DNA from: CAZJBS01 sp964544475
Lineage (GTDB): Bacteria; CLD3; SB21
Assembly: GCA_964544475.1 (NCBI GenBank)
Contig: CAZJBS010000009.1
Coordinates: forward strand, 42,381-106,380
Direction of reading: 5' to 3'
DNA: 64,000 bases
Below the pieces are notes generated by a model that worked only from the letters and a program-made list of their open reading frames with translations, did not search any database and had not been told where the DNA came from. Below are positions 35,485-43,429 of the stretch, piece after piece (within the stretch, counting starts at the first letter, position 1; each line of letters opens with the position of its first letter). The translations under genes were made by a program, and so were the position numbers.

Positions 35485-36810
35485 TCACATGAACTTCGTC
35501 AGGAAGATCGACAGTACGCTGTTGAGATCTGGTTTGCCGATTTCCTGAAGATCGTATTTGACACGGACGACCGGCTTCCGGATTTTCACCAGGCGGGCGA
35601 GATTGATGGGTGTGCCGATGACGACCACGTCGCATGGTACACGGTTGATCGTCCTCTCCAGGTCCCTTATCTGCTCACTGCCATAGCCCATGGCCGGCAA
35701 CAAATGGCCTATTCCCGGATACTTCTCGAAAGTTTTCGTAATCGTGCCTGTGGTGTAACCTCGAGGGTCTACAATTTTCGACGCACCGTACTTCATCGCG
35801 GCGACAGTTCCGGCGCCAATGGTCATTTCGCCATGGGTTAGCGTCGGACCATCCTCAACCACCAAGGCACGCTTGCCGGCCAGCAAGTCCGGGCGATCTA
35901 CAAAGATGGGCGATGCCGCCTCTACAATGGTCGCTTTCGGGTTCGCGGCATGGATGTTGGATCGGAGCATGTTGACCTTGTCGGAACCGGCCGTTTCAAT
36001 CTTGTTGATGACCACGACATGGGCCAGACGCAGATTGGTTTCGCCCGGGTAGTAACTCAATTCGTGGCCGGCCCGAAGGGGATCGGTGACCGTAATATGC
36101 AAATCCGGTTTGTAGAACGGTGTGTCATTGTTGCCGCCATCCCAAAGGATCACATCGGCTTCCTTCTGAGCCTGTTGCAGAATGGCGCCATAGTCAACAC
36201 CGGCATAAACGATCGTACCGTTCATGATATGGGGTTCGTATTCTTCGATTTCTTCAATCGTGCACTTGTGCTTCTTTAAGTCGGACAGGTTGGCAAATCG
36301 CTGGACTCTCTGACGGACGAGGTCGCCATAGGGCATGGGATGGCGAACGGCGGCCACTTTCAGGCCATCTTCCCGTAGAATGCTCGCGACGCGCCGAGTC
36401 GTTTGACTTTTGCCGGACCCCGTTCGAACGGCACAGATCGCGACGACCGGCTTTGTGCTTTGCAACATTGTGGATGAGGCGCTTAGCAGCTTGAAATGCG
36501 CACCTGCGGACGTCACTATAGCAGCACGGCTCATAACATATTGGTACGATACGTCACTGTATGAAAAAACGACCTCATCTATCCCACGCTTCTCGATGAG
36601 GCGGTGAATATCGGATTCGGGATGGATGGGAATGCCTTTGGGATACAGCTTACCGGCCAACTGGGCCGGATATTTTCGACCATCGATATTTGGAATCTGT
36701 GTTGCGGTGAAGGCAACAACGTCATAGTCGGGATTGTCACGGTAGATAATGTTGAAATTATGAAAGTCACGCCCTGCCGCACCCATGATAATTGTTTTGA
36801 TTTTCTGCAT
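35485..36810 (-). CDS. Cyclic 2,3-diphosphoglycerate synthetase-like GTPase
   Basis: The 441-residue protein has a Rossmann-like N-terminal part, which starts IKTIIMGAAGRDFHNFNI, then a P-loop AVRTGSGKS near residue 150 and a SIMIBI-type NTPase core with WDGGNNDTPF and VVINKIETA. This architecture matches archaeal cyclic 2,3-diphosphoglycerate synthetase and its many bacterial homologues, which are of uncertain function. GAGG lies 8 bases before the ATG. It is followed by moaB. Whether the bacterial protein makes cyclic diphosphoglycerate is unknown. Confidence 0.78.
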   Translation of the reverse strand: MQKIKTIIMGAAGRDFHNFNIIYRDNPDYDVVAFTATQIPNIDGRKYPAQLAGKLYPKGIPIHPESDIHRLIEKRGIDEVVFSYSDVSYQYVMSRAAIVTSAGAHFKLLSASSTMLQSTKPVVAICAVRTGSGKSQTTRRVASILREDGLKVAAVRHPMPYGDLVRQRVQRFANLSDLKKHKCTIEEIEEYEPHIMNGTIVYAGVDYGAILQQAQKEADVILWDGGNNDTPFYKPDLHITVTDPLRAGHELSYYPGETNLRLAHVVVINKIETAGSDKVNMLRSNIHAANPKATIVEAASPIFVDRPDLLAGKRALVVEDGPTLTHGEMTIGAGTVAAMKYGASKIVDPRGYTTGTITKTFEKYPGIGHLLPAMGYGSEQIRDLERTINRVPCDVVVIGTPINLARLVKIRKPVVRVKYDLQEIGKPDLNSVLSIFLTKFM

Positions 36811-36826
36811 GATGAGCCTCTTGGTT

Positions 36827-37132
36827 TCACATCGTCTCGTTATTCCGGAGAATTCTTGACAGCCTGAAAGGATCCCTCAAATGACCGACGTAGATTGCCC
36901 CTCCAACAACAAGGTCGGCTTTCTTTAGGAACGTATGTCTCATACGGATATGGTGTCGCTTGTCGGACACCCTTGGTTCTTTCTCGTGTGACCTCCATCC
37001 ACTGTAATTCATGGACTTCCCGCTATTAAGGGCATCGGAGCGGTCGGCCAGCTCTTTCACGAAGTCCGAGTCGTCTACGGTTACAGGCTCGCAGATCTTT
37101 TTCATCGAAATCGCACAAATCCTTGACTTCAT
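36827..37132 (-). CDS. Doubtful small protein, 101 residues
   Basis: An open frame of 101 residues precedes the cPGS-like gene by 16 bases on the same strand. The composition is basic and charged (SHEKEPRVSDKRHHIRMRH), without a signal or membrane segment, and I do not recognise it. No clear ribosome site precedes the first ATG. It could be a real leader gene of the operon or merely an open frame in the 514-base gap between 36810 and 37325; I hold both as possible. Confidence 0.3.
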   Translation of the reverse strand: MKSRICAISMKKICEPVTVDDSDFVKELADRSDALNSGKSMNYSGWRSHEKEPRVSDKRHHIRMRHTFLKKADLVVGGAIYVGHLRDPFRLSRILRNNETM

Positions 37133-37324
37133 GGTCTCGAATATCTAATTTCGGCCTTTATTAGTGCCTCGCCAAGAGCGATCCCTTCTCTTTGCCCACA
37201 GGAACATAGGATTTATAACACCTTTTTTCCATGAGATTTATCATATTTCTTCTTTCGGCCGTTTTTTGAACCGCGTGCACTATCACTGGAGTTTGCAGAT
37301 ATTCCGAACTAATTTGAGAAGACT

Positions 37325-37624
37325 ATGTACATCGTTTTGACCGAGTTTATTGCCAGAGAGAACAAAGCCGCTGAATTTGAAGACTATTTCGGTAGCGCTG
37401 GAAAAAGGGCCGAAACCCTGCGGAATGGGGAAGGATTCATGTCCACTGAGCTTCTGAAAGACAAAGAGGTTAAGTTGCGGTATGTAACCATGGATCGCTG
37501 GGTCTCAAAAGACGCGTACGACGATTTTGGAATCGAATTTGAGAACGAAAACTCGGACCTGGCAAAGGCCGGCGAAGAGTTCTCTTCGAAACAGGTCTTG
37601 ATCGGCGTCCTTGAGCGTCTGTAG
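37325..37624 (+). CDS. Antibiotic biosynthesis monooxygenase (ABM) domain protein
   Basis: The 99-residue protein is a single ferredoxin-like ABM domain: MYIVLTEFIARENKAAEFEDYF at the start, a central GFMSTELLKD segment, YVTMDRWVSKDAYDDF, and a C-terminal strand. Such proteins act as small monooxygenases (quinol or heme) or as structural relatives. The conserved tryptophan is present in RWVSK. The function is unknown. It is the only gene between the cPGS operon and the convergent transporter, and is followed by copy B of the twin-hairpin element, 29 bases after its stop. Confidence 0.75.
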   Translation: MYIVLTEFIARENKAAEFEDYFGSAGKRAETLRNGEGFMSTELLKDKEVKLRYVTMDRWVSKDAYDDFGIEFENENSDLAKAGEEFSSKQVLIGVLERL

Positions 37625-37653
37625 TAATTTATTGAAAATTATGAAAATAAAAA

Positions 37654-37720
37654 ACCCAGGGTGAGGGTAGCCCTGGGTCTCTATCGTAGCCCAGAGGTTG
37701 GGGAACCTCTGTTTGGGGGA
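37654..37720 (+). repeat. Twin-hairpin intergenic element, copy B
   Basis: Hairpin 1 occupies 37654-37678 and is identical to copy A over all 25 nt, including its loop. Hairpin 2 has stem CAGAGGTT at 37692-37699, loop GGGG and stem AACCTCTG at 37704-37711, then TTTGGGGGA. The linker between the hairpins is 13 nt against 7 in copy A. The lower stem of hairpin 2 is conserved while its loop and the linker vary, which is the pattern of a maintained RNA structure. It lies after the ABM gene, before a convergent transporter gene. Confidence 0.75.
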
Positions 37721-37811
37721 CTTTATTTTACGAAACTTTTTGTGAATTGGCAAGAATTAGTTTTTCGCGTACAACTTCTTGCGTTAGTATTTTGACACTG
37801 TGTGGGATCAC

Positions 37812-39125
37812 TCAATGGGCTCCTGAAGACCCTTTTGGAACCACGTTCCACAGCCTGACCATCAGCATGGCCCCGATCAAGGAAAATCCGATCATACTAG
37901 GGCCCCAGACGCCCCAACCAAACGTTTCGAGCATCCAGCCCATGCCGGATCCAACCGCCGCGCCTCCGATATATTGCATTCCATCAAACATCCCTGTGGC
38001 GGATGCCGCTGCCTTCTTGCCACCGAAATCCATTGAGGCGGTTCCCGACAACATGGAATGCACCATGCTAATGGCAAAAGAATTCACAACAAATGCCGCA
38101 ATGATCCAGTGCAATCCTGGTGCCAACCATATGACGACTAGGCAAACGATCTGCATGGCATATCCCAAGAAGGCCACCGGAGGCCGTCGTGACCTGAACA
38201 CCCAATCGGAAATAGTACCTGCGGCAAAGGCCCCCAATATGCCGGCGACCACGACACTCATCGCGCCTTTCTGAAAGGCGCCCGAATCCAGCGGTAAATG
38301 CTGAGCTTCCTGCATGTAGCGAGGGAACCACTGTTCAAATCCATGCCGAACGAATCCGGTACAAAATTCGGCCACTGCGATCGTAAGCGTAATCGGATTT
38401 GTGAATACTTTCCTGGCCAGATACTTCATGTTGACTTTCTCGGTATCGCCACTCGATGCGTCGGCCGTGTCCAAAGCTGGGTGGCCGGTTTCCTCGGGAT
38501 TGTCGCGGACAAATAGCATCGTCAGGATACCCATGGTGGCCATAATCAAGGCCGGAATGAAAAACACCCATTGCCAGGGGAGAAACGTGACGGCGATGCC
38601 TCCGACAAAAAATATCAAAGCGCGCCCGCTTTGGATCATGGAGCCAAAAATGGCCGAAAAAACGCCACGTTCGCGCACGTGAAACCAACCAGAATTGACT
38701 TTGATAAGAGCGAGCGCACTATAGGACTGGAAATACATGTTGAGCGCCCATGCCGATGAGAAATAAGCCAACAGAATGGTTCCGGCGCCAAGAAAGCCTA
38801 CATAGGCTCCCAGGCCGAATGCAAGATTGAATACGACGGCGCCGAAGACGCCGATCATCATCGCTTTGCGACCGCCAATTTTGTCGGCAATGGGTCCATT
38901 GAAAAGTGCGGACACGCCATAGATCGTCAGGGCAATGGTTATGATGGACCCGATTTGGGTCTTGTCCCAGCCGTACGTATCGGAAAGCGCTTTATTGGCG
39001 AAAGAGAGGTTGTAACGACCCATATACATCGAGGCATACGTGAATCCCAGCGTCAGCCAATTCAATGCCCTCCGGCGGCGGAATTCGACCGAATGATTCA
39101 ACGGATTTCGAGAAAAGCGTGACAT
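37812..39125 (-). CDS. MFS transporter, organophosphate:phosphate antiporter (OPA) type
   Basis: The 437-residue, 12-helix transporter resembles the GlpT/UhpT OPA family: the opening ALNWLTLGFTYASMYMGRYNLSFA with RYN, a D-K-IGGRKAM loop after helix 2, and a central YMQEAQHL region before the second six-helix bundle. OPA proteins exchange sugar or glycerol phosphates for inorganic phosphate. I chose the ATG at 39125, 7 bases after GGAG, over one 2 codons earlier that abuts the same site. The substrate cannot be told from sequence. It follows the P-loop gene by 12 bases. Confidence 0.82.
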   Translation of the reverse strand: MSRFSRNPLNHSVEFRRRRALNWLTLGFTYASMYMGRYNLSFANKALSDTYGWDKTQIGSIITIALTIYGVSALFNGPIADKIGGRKAMMIGVFGAVVFNLAFGLGAYVGFLGAGTILLAYFSSAWALNMYFQSYSALALIKVNSGWFHVRERGVFSAIFGSMIQSGRALIFFVGGIAVTFLPWQWVFFIPALIMATMGILTMLFVRDNPEETGHPALDTADASSGDTEKVNMKYLARKVFTNPITLTIAVAEFCTGFVRHGFEQWFPRYMQEAQHLPLDSGAFQKGAMSVVVAGILGAFAAGTISDWVFRSRRPPVAFLGYAMQIVCLVVIWLAPGLHWIIAAFVVNSFAISMVHSMLSGTASMDFGGKKAAASATGMFDGMQYIGGAAVGSGMGWMLETFGWGVWGPSMIGFSLIGAMLMVRLWNVVPKGSSGAH

Positions 39126-39137
39126 GGGCATTCTCCG

Positions 39138-39857
39138 TTACTGGTTGCGCAATTGCCAGAGCTTTTGGGTCACTTCTTCCAGATGGGCAGCCAGAACGTC
39201 AGGTTTGTCGGTTTTTTCGGGCATGTTATTGAACGTGACAAATGGTACGCGAAATCCGCGGATATTGAGGTGGCCGGACATAGCTCCGCCAGTCCATTCA
39301 TCCCAATCGGAATCCTTATACAGTTTGGTCATCTTTTCATCTTCCAACGCGTGAAACAAAATACTATCCGCCTGATCGGGCTTGTATCGCCGTCGGTTCT
39401 TTCGCATGGATTCTTCATATGTCACCGAAATGTAGATGATGGCCGCGCGTGCCAGGATCTCATCGCTCAATACCGGATAGGCCGCCTGCCATCCACCATG
39501 TTCCGATCCGCGGGCAAACTCAATGATGGATGTCATGTGATCATGGTAGGCTTTGTCGCGGCATCGTTTGGCGTAAGCGTTGTTGATCTTTTCGAGGAGA
39601 AATGTCCAAAAAAACGACTCCTTGAAATACAGCCCTTCGGTGGTATACACTCTCTCTTTGCCATACTTCTGGTAGATATTGTCATCCTCCCACCTTTCCC
39701 ACAGCATTGGGAAATCGTCGATTTCTTCAAACTCGGCGACATGAAATCGTCGGATGCGGTCCTCCAAAGTCGTTTTCTTCAAATAGTCAATGATTTCAGA
39801 TTTGCCGGCGGCCGGCCGGCCATTGAGAAGGATGACGTCGAATGTGTTCTTTGACAT
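39138..39857 (-). CDS. P-loop NTPase, probable small-molecule kinase
   Basis: The 239-residue protein has a Walker A motif GRPAAGKS at residues 13-20 right after a hydrophobic strand (VILLN), as in adenylate-kinase-like and shikimate-kinase-like proteins. It carries a charged middle part and an ISVTYEESMRKNRRRYK segment that may be the arginine-rich lid. I do not recognise the family. It is co-directional with the OPA transporter and lies just before it, so it may phosphorylate a substrate imported or sensed through that transporter. This link is inference. The start matches the promoter at 39939-39967. Confidence 0.65.
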   Translation of the reverse strand: MSKNTFDVILLNGRPAAGKSEIIDYLKKTTLEDRIRRFHVAEFEEIDDFPMLWERWEDDNIYQKYGKERVYTTEGLYFKESFFWTFLLEKINNAYAKRCRDKAYHDHMTSIIEFARGSEHGGWQAAYPVLSDEILARAAIIYISVTYEESMRKNRRRYKPDQADSILFHALEDEKMTKLYKDSDWDEWTGGAMSGHLNIRGFRVPFVTFNNMPEKTDKPDVLAAHLEEVTQKLWQLRNQ

Positions 39858-39938
39858 GGTGGCTCCGTTATTCGAGTGAGGCGGAAAGCTTCCTGAAAAA
39901 CATGGAATTGATGTTTAGTAGGTGAGTCGTGCCGGGCC

Positions 39939-39967
39939 AATCTATTGAGAAAACGATGAAATGTCAA
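39939..39967 (-). promoter_or_regulatory. Promoter of the P-loop kinase - OPA transporter operon
   Basis: A consensus TTGACA (39967-39962) is followed after 17 bp by TAGATT (39944-39939) on the minus strand. The transcript would begin near 39932, leaving a leader of about 75 nt before the P-loop gene. This is the best -35 match among the promoters in the window. Confidence 0.6.
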
Positions 39968-40041
39968 GCTCAAGCAGACTGACAAATATCATGTTCTCCA
40001 ATCCTTCCGTGCTTTATTTTCTGGCACAAACCGGAGAAACC

Positions 40042-42090
40042 ATGATCCATCCTTCGCTGATTCATCCCGCCAGTATTGTCGTGGTCGGAGGCTCCAATGA
40101 CCTGTCCAAACCGGGTGGCAAAGTCCTGGACAACATCCTGCGGGGCCGATTTCAGGGACGCCTTTCCGTGCTGAATCCCAAAGAGACCATTGTTCAAGGC
40201 GTGCCGTCGTATGGACAAATCCGTGAACTACCCGACGCCGACCTCGCCATTGTAGCGATCTCCGCACGTTATGTCAATGAGACTGTCCGGGACCTCATCG
40301 AACACAGAAACACCCGTTCGGTGATAGTGCTTTCCGCCGGATTTGGCGAAGAAAGCGACGAAGGCAAACGGCTGGAAAAAGAACTCGTGGAGATCGTGGC
40401 ATCTGCCGGCGCCTCGTTGATTGGTCCCAATTGTATCGGAGTCCTGACGCCGCAGTACCAGGGTGTTTTCACGAGTCCAATACCGCGGCTGGAATCTTCG
40501 GGTTGTGATTTCGTGTCCGGCAGCGGATCGGTGGCCTGTTTCATCATGGAAATTGGAATTTCCATGGGACTTCGCTTCGCCAGTGTTCTTTCAGTGGGCA
40601 ATAGCGCCCATATTGGCATTGAGGAAGTTCTGCAATACTGGGATGAGACTTTTGATCCCGACCGTAGTTCAAGAATCAAGTTGATCTATGCGGAAAAAAT
40701 AGCCAAACCGGGTCTTTTCCTGCATCATGCCGGATCGCTGAGCCGCAAGGGATGCCGGATAGCCGCCATCAAAGCAGGGACATCTGCCGCTGGCATTCGG
40801 GCGGCGTCATCCCACACGGGCGCATTGGCAAGTTCCGACGCCGCTGTAGGAGCGCTCTTTGACAAAGCCGGCGTTGTGCGCTGTCACAGCAAGGAAGAAA
40901 TCGCCAACGTGGCCGCCGTCTTCATGCAAAAAGAACCGAAGGGAAGGAACTTCGCGATTGTGACGAATGCGGGCGGTCCGGGCGTCATGGCCGCGGATCA
41001 GCTCATGGTGTCGGGTTTGTGTGTGCCCGCCTTGCAGGATGAGCCGCTATTGGAAAAACTGCATGCCGGATCATCCGTCGCAAATCCGATTGATTTCCTG
41101 GCAACCGGCACGGCTGACCAATTCAAGCTGATTCTTGAGCGCGTCGACAACATGAATGAAGTTGATGCGGTTGTTGCAATTTTCGGAACTCCCGGCATGG
41201 TACCCACCTTCGATGCCCACCGCGTACTGCTTACCCATCTTAAACAGGGTTCCAAACCTGTTTTTGCCGTATTGCCGAGCCCGGGAACGGCGGAAGAAGA
41301 GATGAAGGGTTTTCTTGCGGACGGTGGCATTTTTTTTCGCGATGAAGTATCATTGGCGAATGCGCTGGGGCGAGTTTTGAATTCCGGCAAGGCGGACGTG
41401 GACCAACCGGAAGTTGTCATCCCTGCCCTTGACAGGAGCCGCCTCCTTGCAAAGGACGGCTACCTTGCACCGGCTCTGGTGGCCGAAGTCCTGGATGCCT
41501 TCGGAATACAGCGAGTTGCTGAAGGCTTCGCTTCGAGTGTGGACGAGGCAACTCGGCTGGCGGAACAGATCGGATTTCCATTGGTCATGAAGGTCACCGG
41601 GCCTTTGCACAAATCCGATATTGGAGGGGTACGCCTAGGCGTAAACGATGTTCGGCAGGTCAAGATGGAATACCAGCATCTGATGAATCTGCCAGGAGCG
41701 ACTGGTGTTCACATCCAAGAAATGGCATCAGGTCTCGAGCTTTTTGCCGGCGTCAGTTATGAAGAGGGATATGGGCACCTGGTCATGTGTGGGCTTGGGG
41801 GAGTCTTGGTTGAGGCTCTAAAAGACGTGCAGGTCGGCCTTGCGCCCATTTCTGAGAGGAAAGCGCACGAGATGATACGACGCCTTCGTTCGGCAAAGTT
41901 GTTTCAGGAATTCAGAAACCAAAAGTTTGTGGATGAACAAAGATTTTCAGATATTATCCGGCGCCTTTCGGCATTGGTGAGCGCTGTCCCGCAAATCCAC
42001 GAGTTGGATCTGAACCCTCTCATGGCCAAAGGAGAGCGGATTGTTGCCGTTGATGCGCGGATTCGTGTTGTTCCGAACGATCAAACCTAG
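40042..42090 (+). CDS. Acyl-/acetyl-CoA synthetase, ADP-forming (fused alpha and beta)
   Basis: The 682-residue protein fuses the CoA-binding and ligase domains (alpha) to a C-terminal ATP-grasp domain (beta), like ADP-forming acetyl-CoA synthetases. These make acyl-CoA from acid, CoA and ATP or, in reverse, ATP from acyl-CoA. The alpha part carries the catalytic phosphohistidine H258 in SSHTGALASSD. The ATP-grasp part begins near FPLVMKVTGPLHKSDIGGVRLG. I used the ATG at 40042 because GGAGA lies 4 bases upstream and the alignment begins there. Acetyl, propionyl or branched acyl specificity is open. An aminotransferase gene follows 4 bases later. Confidence 0.9.
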   Translation: MIHPSLIHPASIVVVGGSNDLSKPGGKVLDNILRGRFQGRLSVLNPKETIVQGVPSYGQIRELPDADLAIVAISARYVNETVRDLIEHRNTRSVIVLSAGFGEESDEGKRLEKELVEIVASAGASLIGPNCIGVLTPQYQGVFTSPIPRLESSGCDFVSGSGSVACFIMEIGISMGLRFASVLSVGNSAHIGIEEVLQYWDETFDPDRSSRIKLIYAEKIAKPGLFLHHAGSLSRKGCRIAAIKAGTSAAGIRAASSHTGALASSDAAVGALFDKAGVVRCHSKEEIANVAAVFMQKEPKGRNFAIVTNAGGPGVMAADQLMVSGLCVPALQDEPLLEKLHAGSSVANPIDFLATGTADQFKLILERVDNMNEVDAVVAIFGTPGMVPTFDAHRVLLTHLKQGSKPVFAVLPSPGTAEEEMKGFLADGGIFFRDEVSLANALGRVLNSGKADVDQPEVVIPALDRSRLLAKDGYLAPALVAEVLDAFGIQRVAEGFASSVDEATRLAEQIGFPLVMKVTGPLHKSDIGGVRLGVNDVRQVKMEYQHLMNLPGATGVHIQEMASGLELFAGVSYEEGYGHLVMCGLGGVLVEALKDVQVGLAPISERKAHEMIRRLRSAKLFQEFRNQKFVDEQRFSDIIRRLSALVSAVPQIHELDLNPLMAKGERIVAVDARIRVVPNDQT

Positions 42091-42094
42091 ACGG

Positions 42095-43429
42095 ATGAAT
42101 TCAGTCATGCATACGGACACGCCGATTTCATACGAAACCGTTCAACAATGTGTAGAAAACAGCAAAATTGCGAATGTAGGCCGGGCCACGATTCGGGAAC
42201 TCAAGCGCTTGGTAGATCAGATCGAAAATGCGACCGGCGAGACGTTTGTCCGGATGGAAATGGGTATTCCCGGCCTTCCTCCGACTCAGGTTGGCGTGGA
42301 AGCCGAAATAGCAGCCCTGAAGAAGGGCGTGGCGGCCATTTATCCGGACATCGACGGCATTCCGGAGGCCAAGAAAGAGATATCCCGTTTCGTAAAGTCT
42401 TTTCTTAACGTGGAAGTCGATCCGGCGGCTTGTATTCCGACCGTTGGATCGATGCAAGGCAGTTACGCCGCGTTCGTAACCGTGAACCGCATGTACAAGG
42501 AGAAAAATACGACCTTGTTTCTTGACCCTGGTTTTCCTGTGCACAAGCAGCAGCACCGTATCGCCGACATAAAGTTTGAATCATTTGACGTTTACGACTA
42601 TCGCGGTCCAAAGCTCAGGGACAAACTGGAATCGTATTTCCGCAAAGGCCATATCTCCTGCGCACTCTATTCCAATCCGAATAATCCTTCATGGATTTGT
42701 TTCACCGATGAGGAATTGCAGATCATTGGTGAATTGGCGACGAAGTATGGCGTGGTTATTCTGGAAGATCTGGCTTATATCGCCATGGACTTTCGAAAGG
42801 ACCTTTCCCATCCCGGCCAGCCGCCGTACCAACCGACCGTCGCGAAATATACAGACAATTACATTCTGTTTATTTCGAGTTCAAAAGCTTTCAGCTATGC
42901 CGGGCAACGAATCGGAATGATGGTGGTTTCCGACACATTGTTCAATACGCACTATCCGGACCTCAAACGGTTCTATGCATCGGATTTTTTTGGTCACGCC
43001 ATGATCTTCGGCACGCTGTACGCTTTGAGTTCCGGCACTTCCCACTCAGCGCAGTATGCATTGGCGGCCATGTTGAAAGCCTCCAACGACGGCAAGTTGG
43101 ATTTTGTTCATGAGGTGAAGGAGTACGGTGAAAAGGCCGCCGTCATGAAGAAGCTCTTCACGCAAAACGGCTTTCACATCGTGTATGACACGGATGTGGA
43201 TCGGCCTATTGCGGATGGATTTTATTTCACGATCGCCTACCCGGGATTCACCGGGGAAGAACTGCTTGAACGGCTATTATACTATGGCATCAGCGCGATA
43301 TCGCTCGCGATAACCGGCAGTGAACGATTGGAGGGTTTGAGGGCGTGTGTTTCGCTCGTGGATCGAAAACAGTTTCCTGACCTGGAAAAGCGACTCAAGA
43401 AATTCAAGGAACATCATCCGATCGCCTAG
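42095..43429 (+). CDS. Pyridoxal-phosphate-dependent aminotransferase
   Basis: This 444-residue fold-type I aminotransferase has a substrate-arm motif SNPNNPSW, the LEDLAYIAMDF aspartate region and the Schiff-base lysine K264 in SSSKAFSYAGQRIGM. The N-terminal helix and the VGSMQGSYAAF segment fit subgroup I. The frame is open upstream, but the ATG at 42095 lies 4 bases after the acyl-CoA synthetase stop and gives the expected length. The pairing with an ADP-forming synthetase suggests amino acid catabolism through a 2-oxoacid. The stop shares the palindrome CTAG with the convergent photolyase stop. Confidence 0.85.
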   Translation: MNSVMHTDTPISYETVQQCVENSKIANVGRATIRELKRLVDQIENATGETFVRMEMGIPGLPPTQVGVEAEIAALKKGVAAIYPDIDGIPEAKKEISRFVKSFLNVEVDPAACIPTVGSMQGSYAAFVTVNRMYKEKNTTLFLDPGFPVHKQQHRIADIKFESFDVYDYRGPKLRDKLESYFRKGHISCALYSNPNNPSWICFTDEELQIIGELATKYGVVILEDLAYIAMDFRKDLSHPGQPPYQPTVAKYTDNYILFISSSKAFSYAGQRIGMMVVSDTLFNTHYPDLKRFYASDFFGHAMIFGTLYALSSGTSHSAQYALAAMLKASNDGKLDFVHEVKEYGEKAAVMKKLFTQNGFHIVYDTDVDRPIADGFYFTIAYPGFTGEELLERLLYYGISAISLAITGSERLEGLRACVSLVDRKQFPDLEKRLKKFKEHHPIA

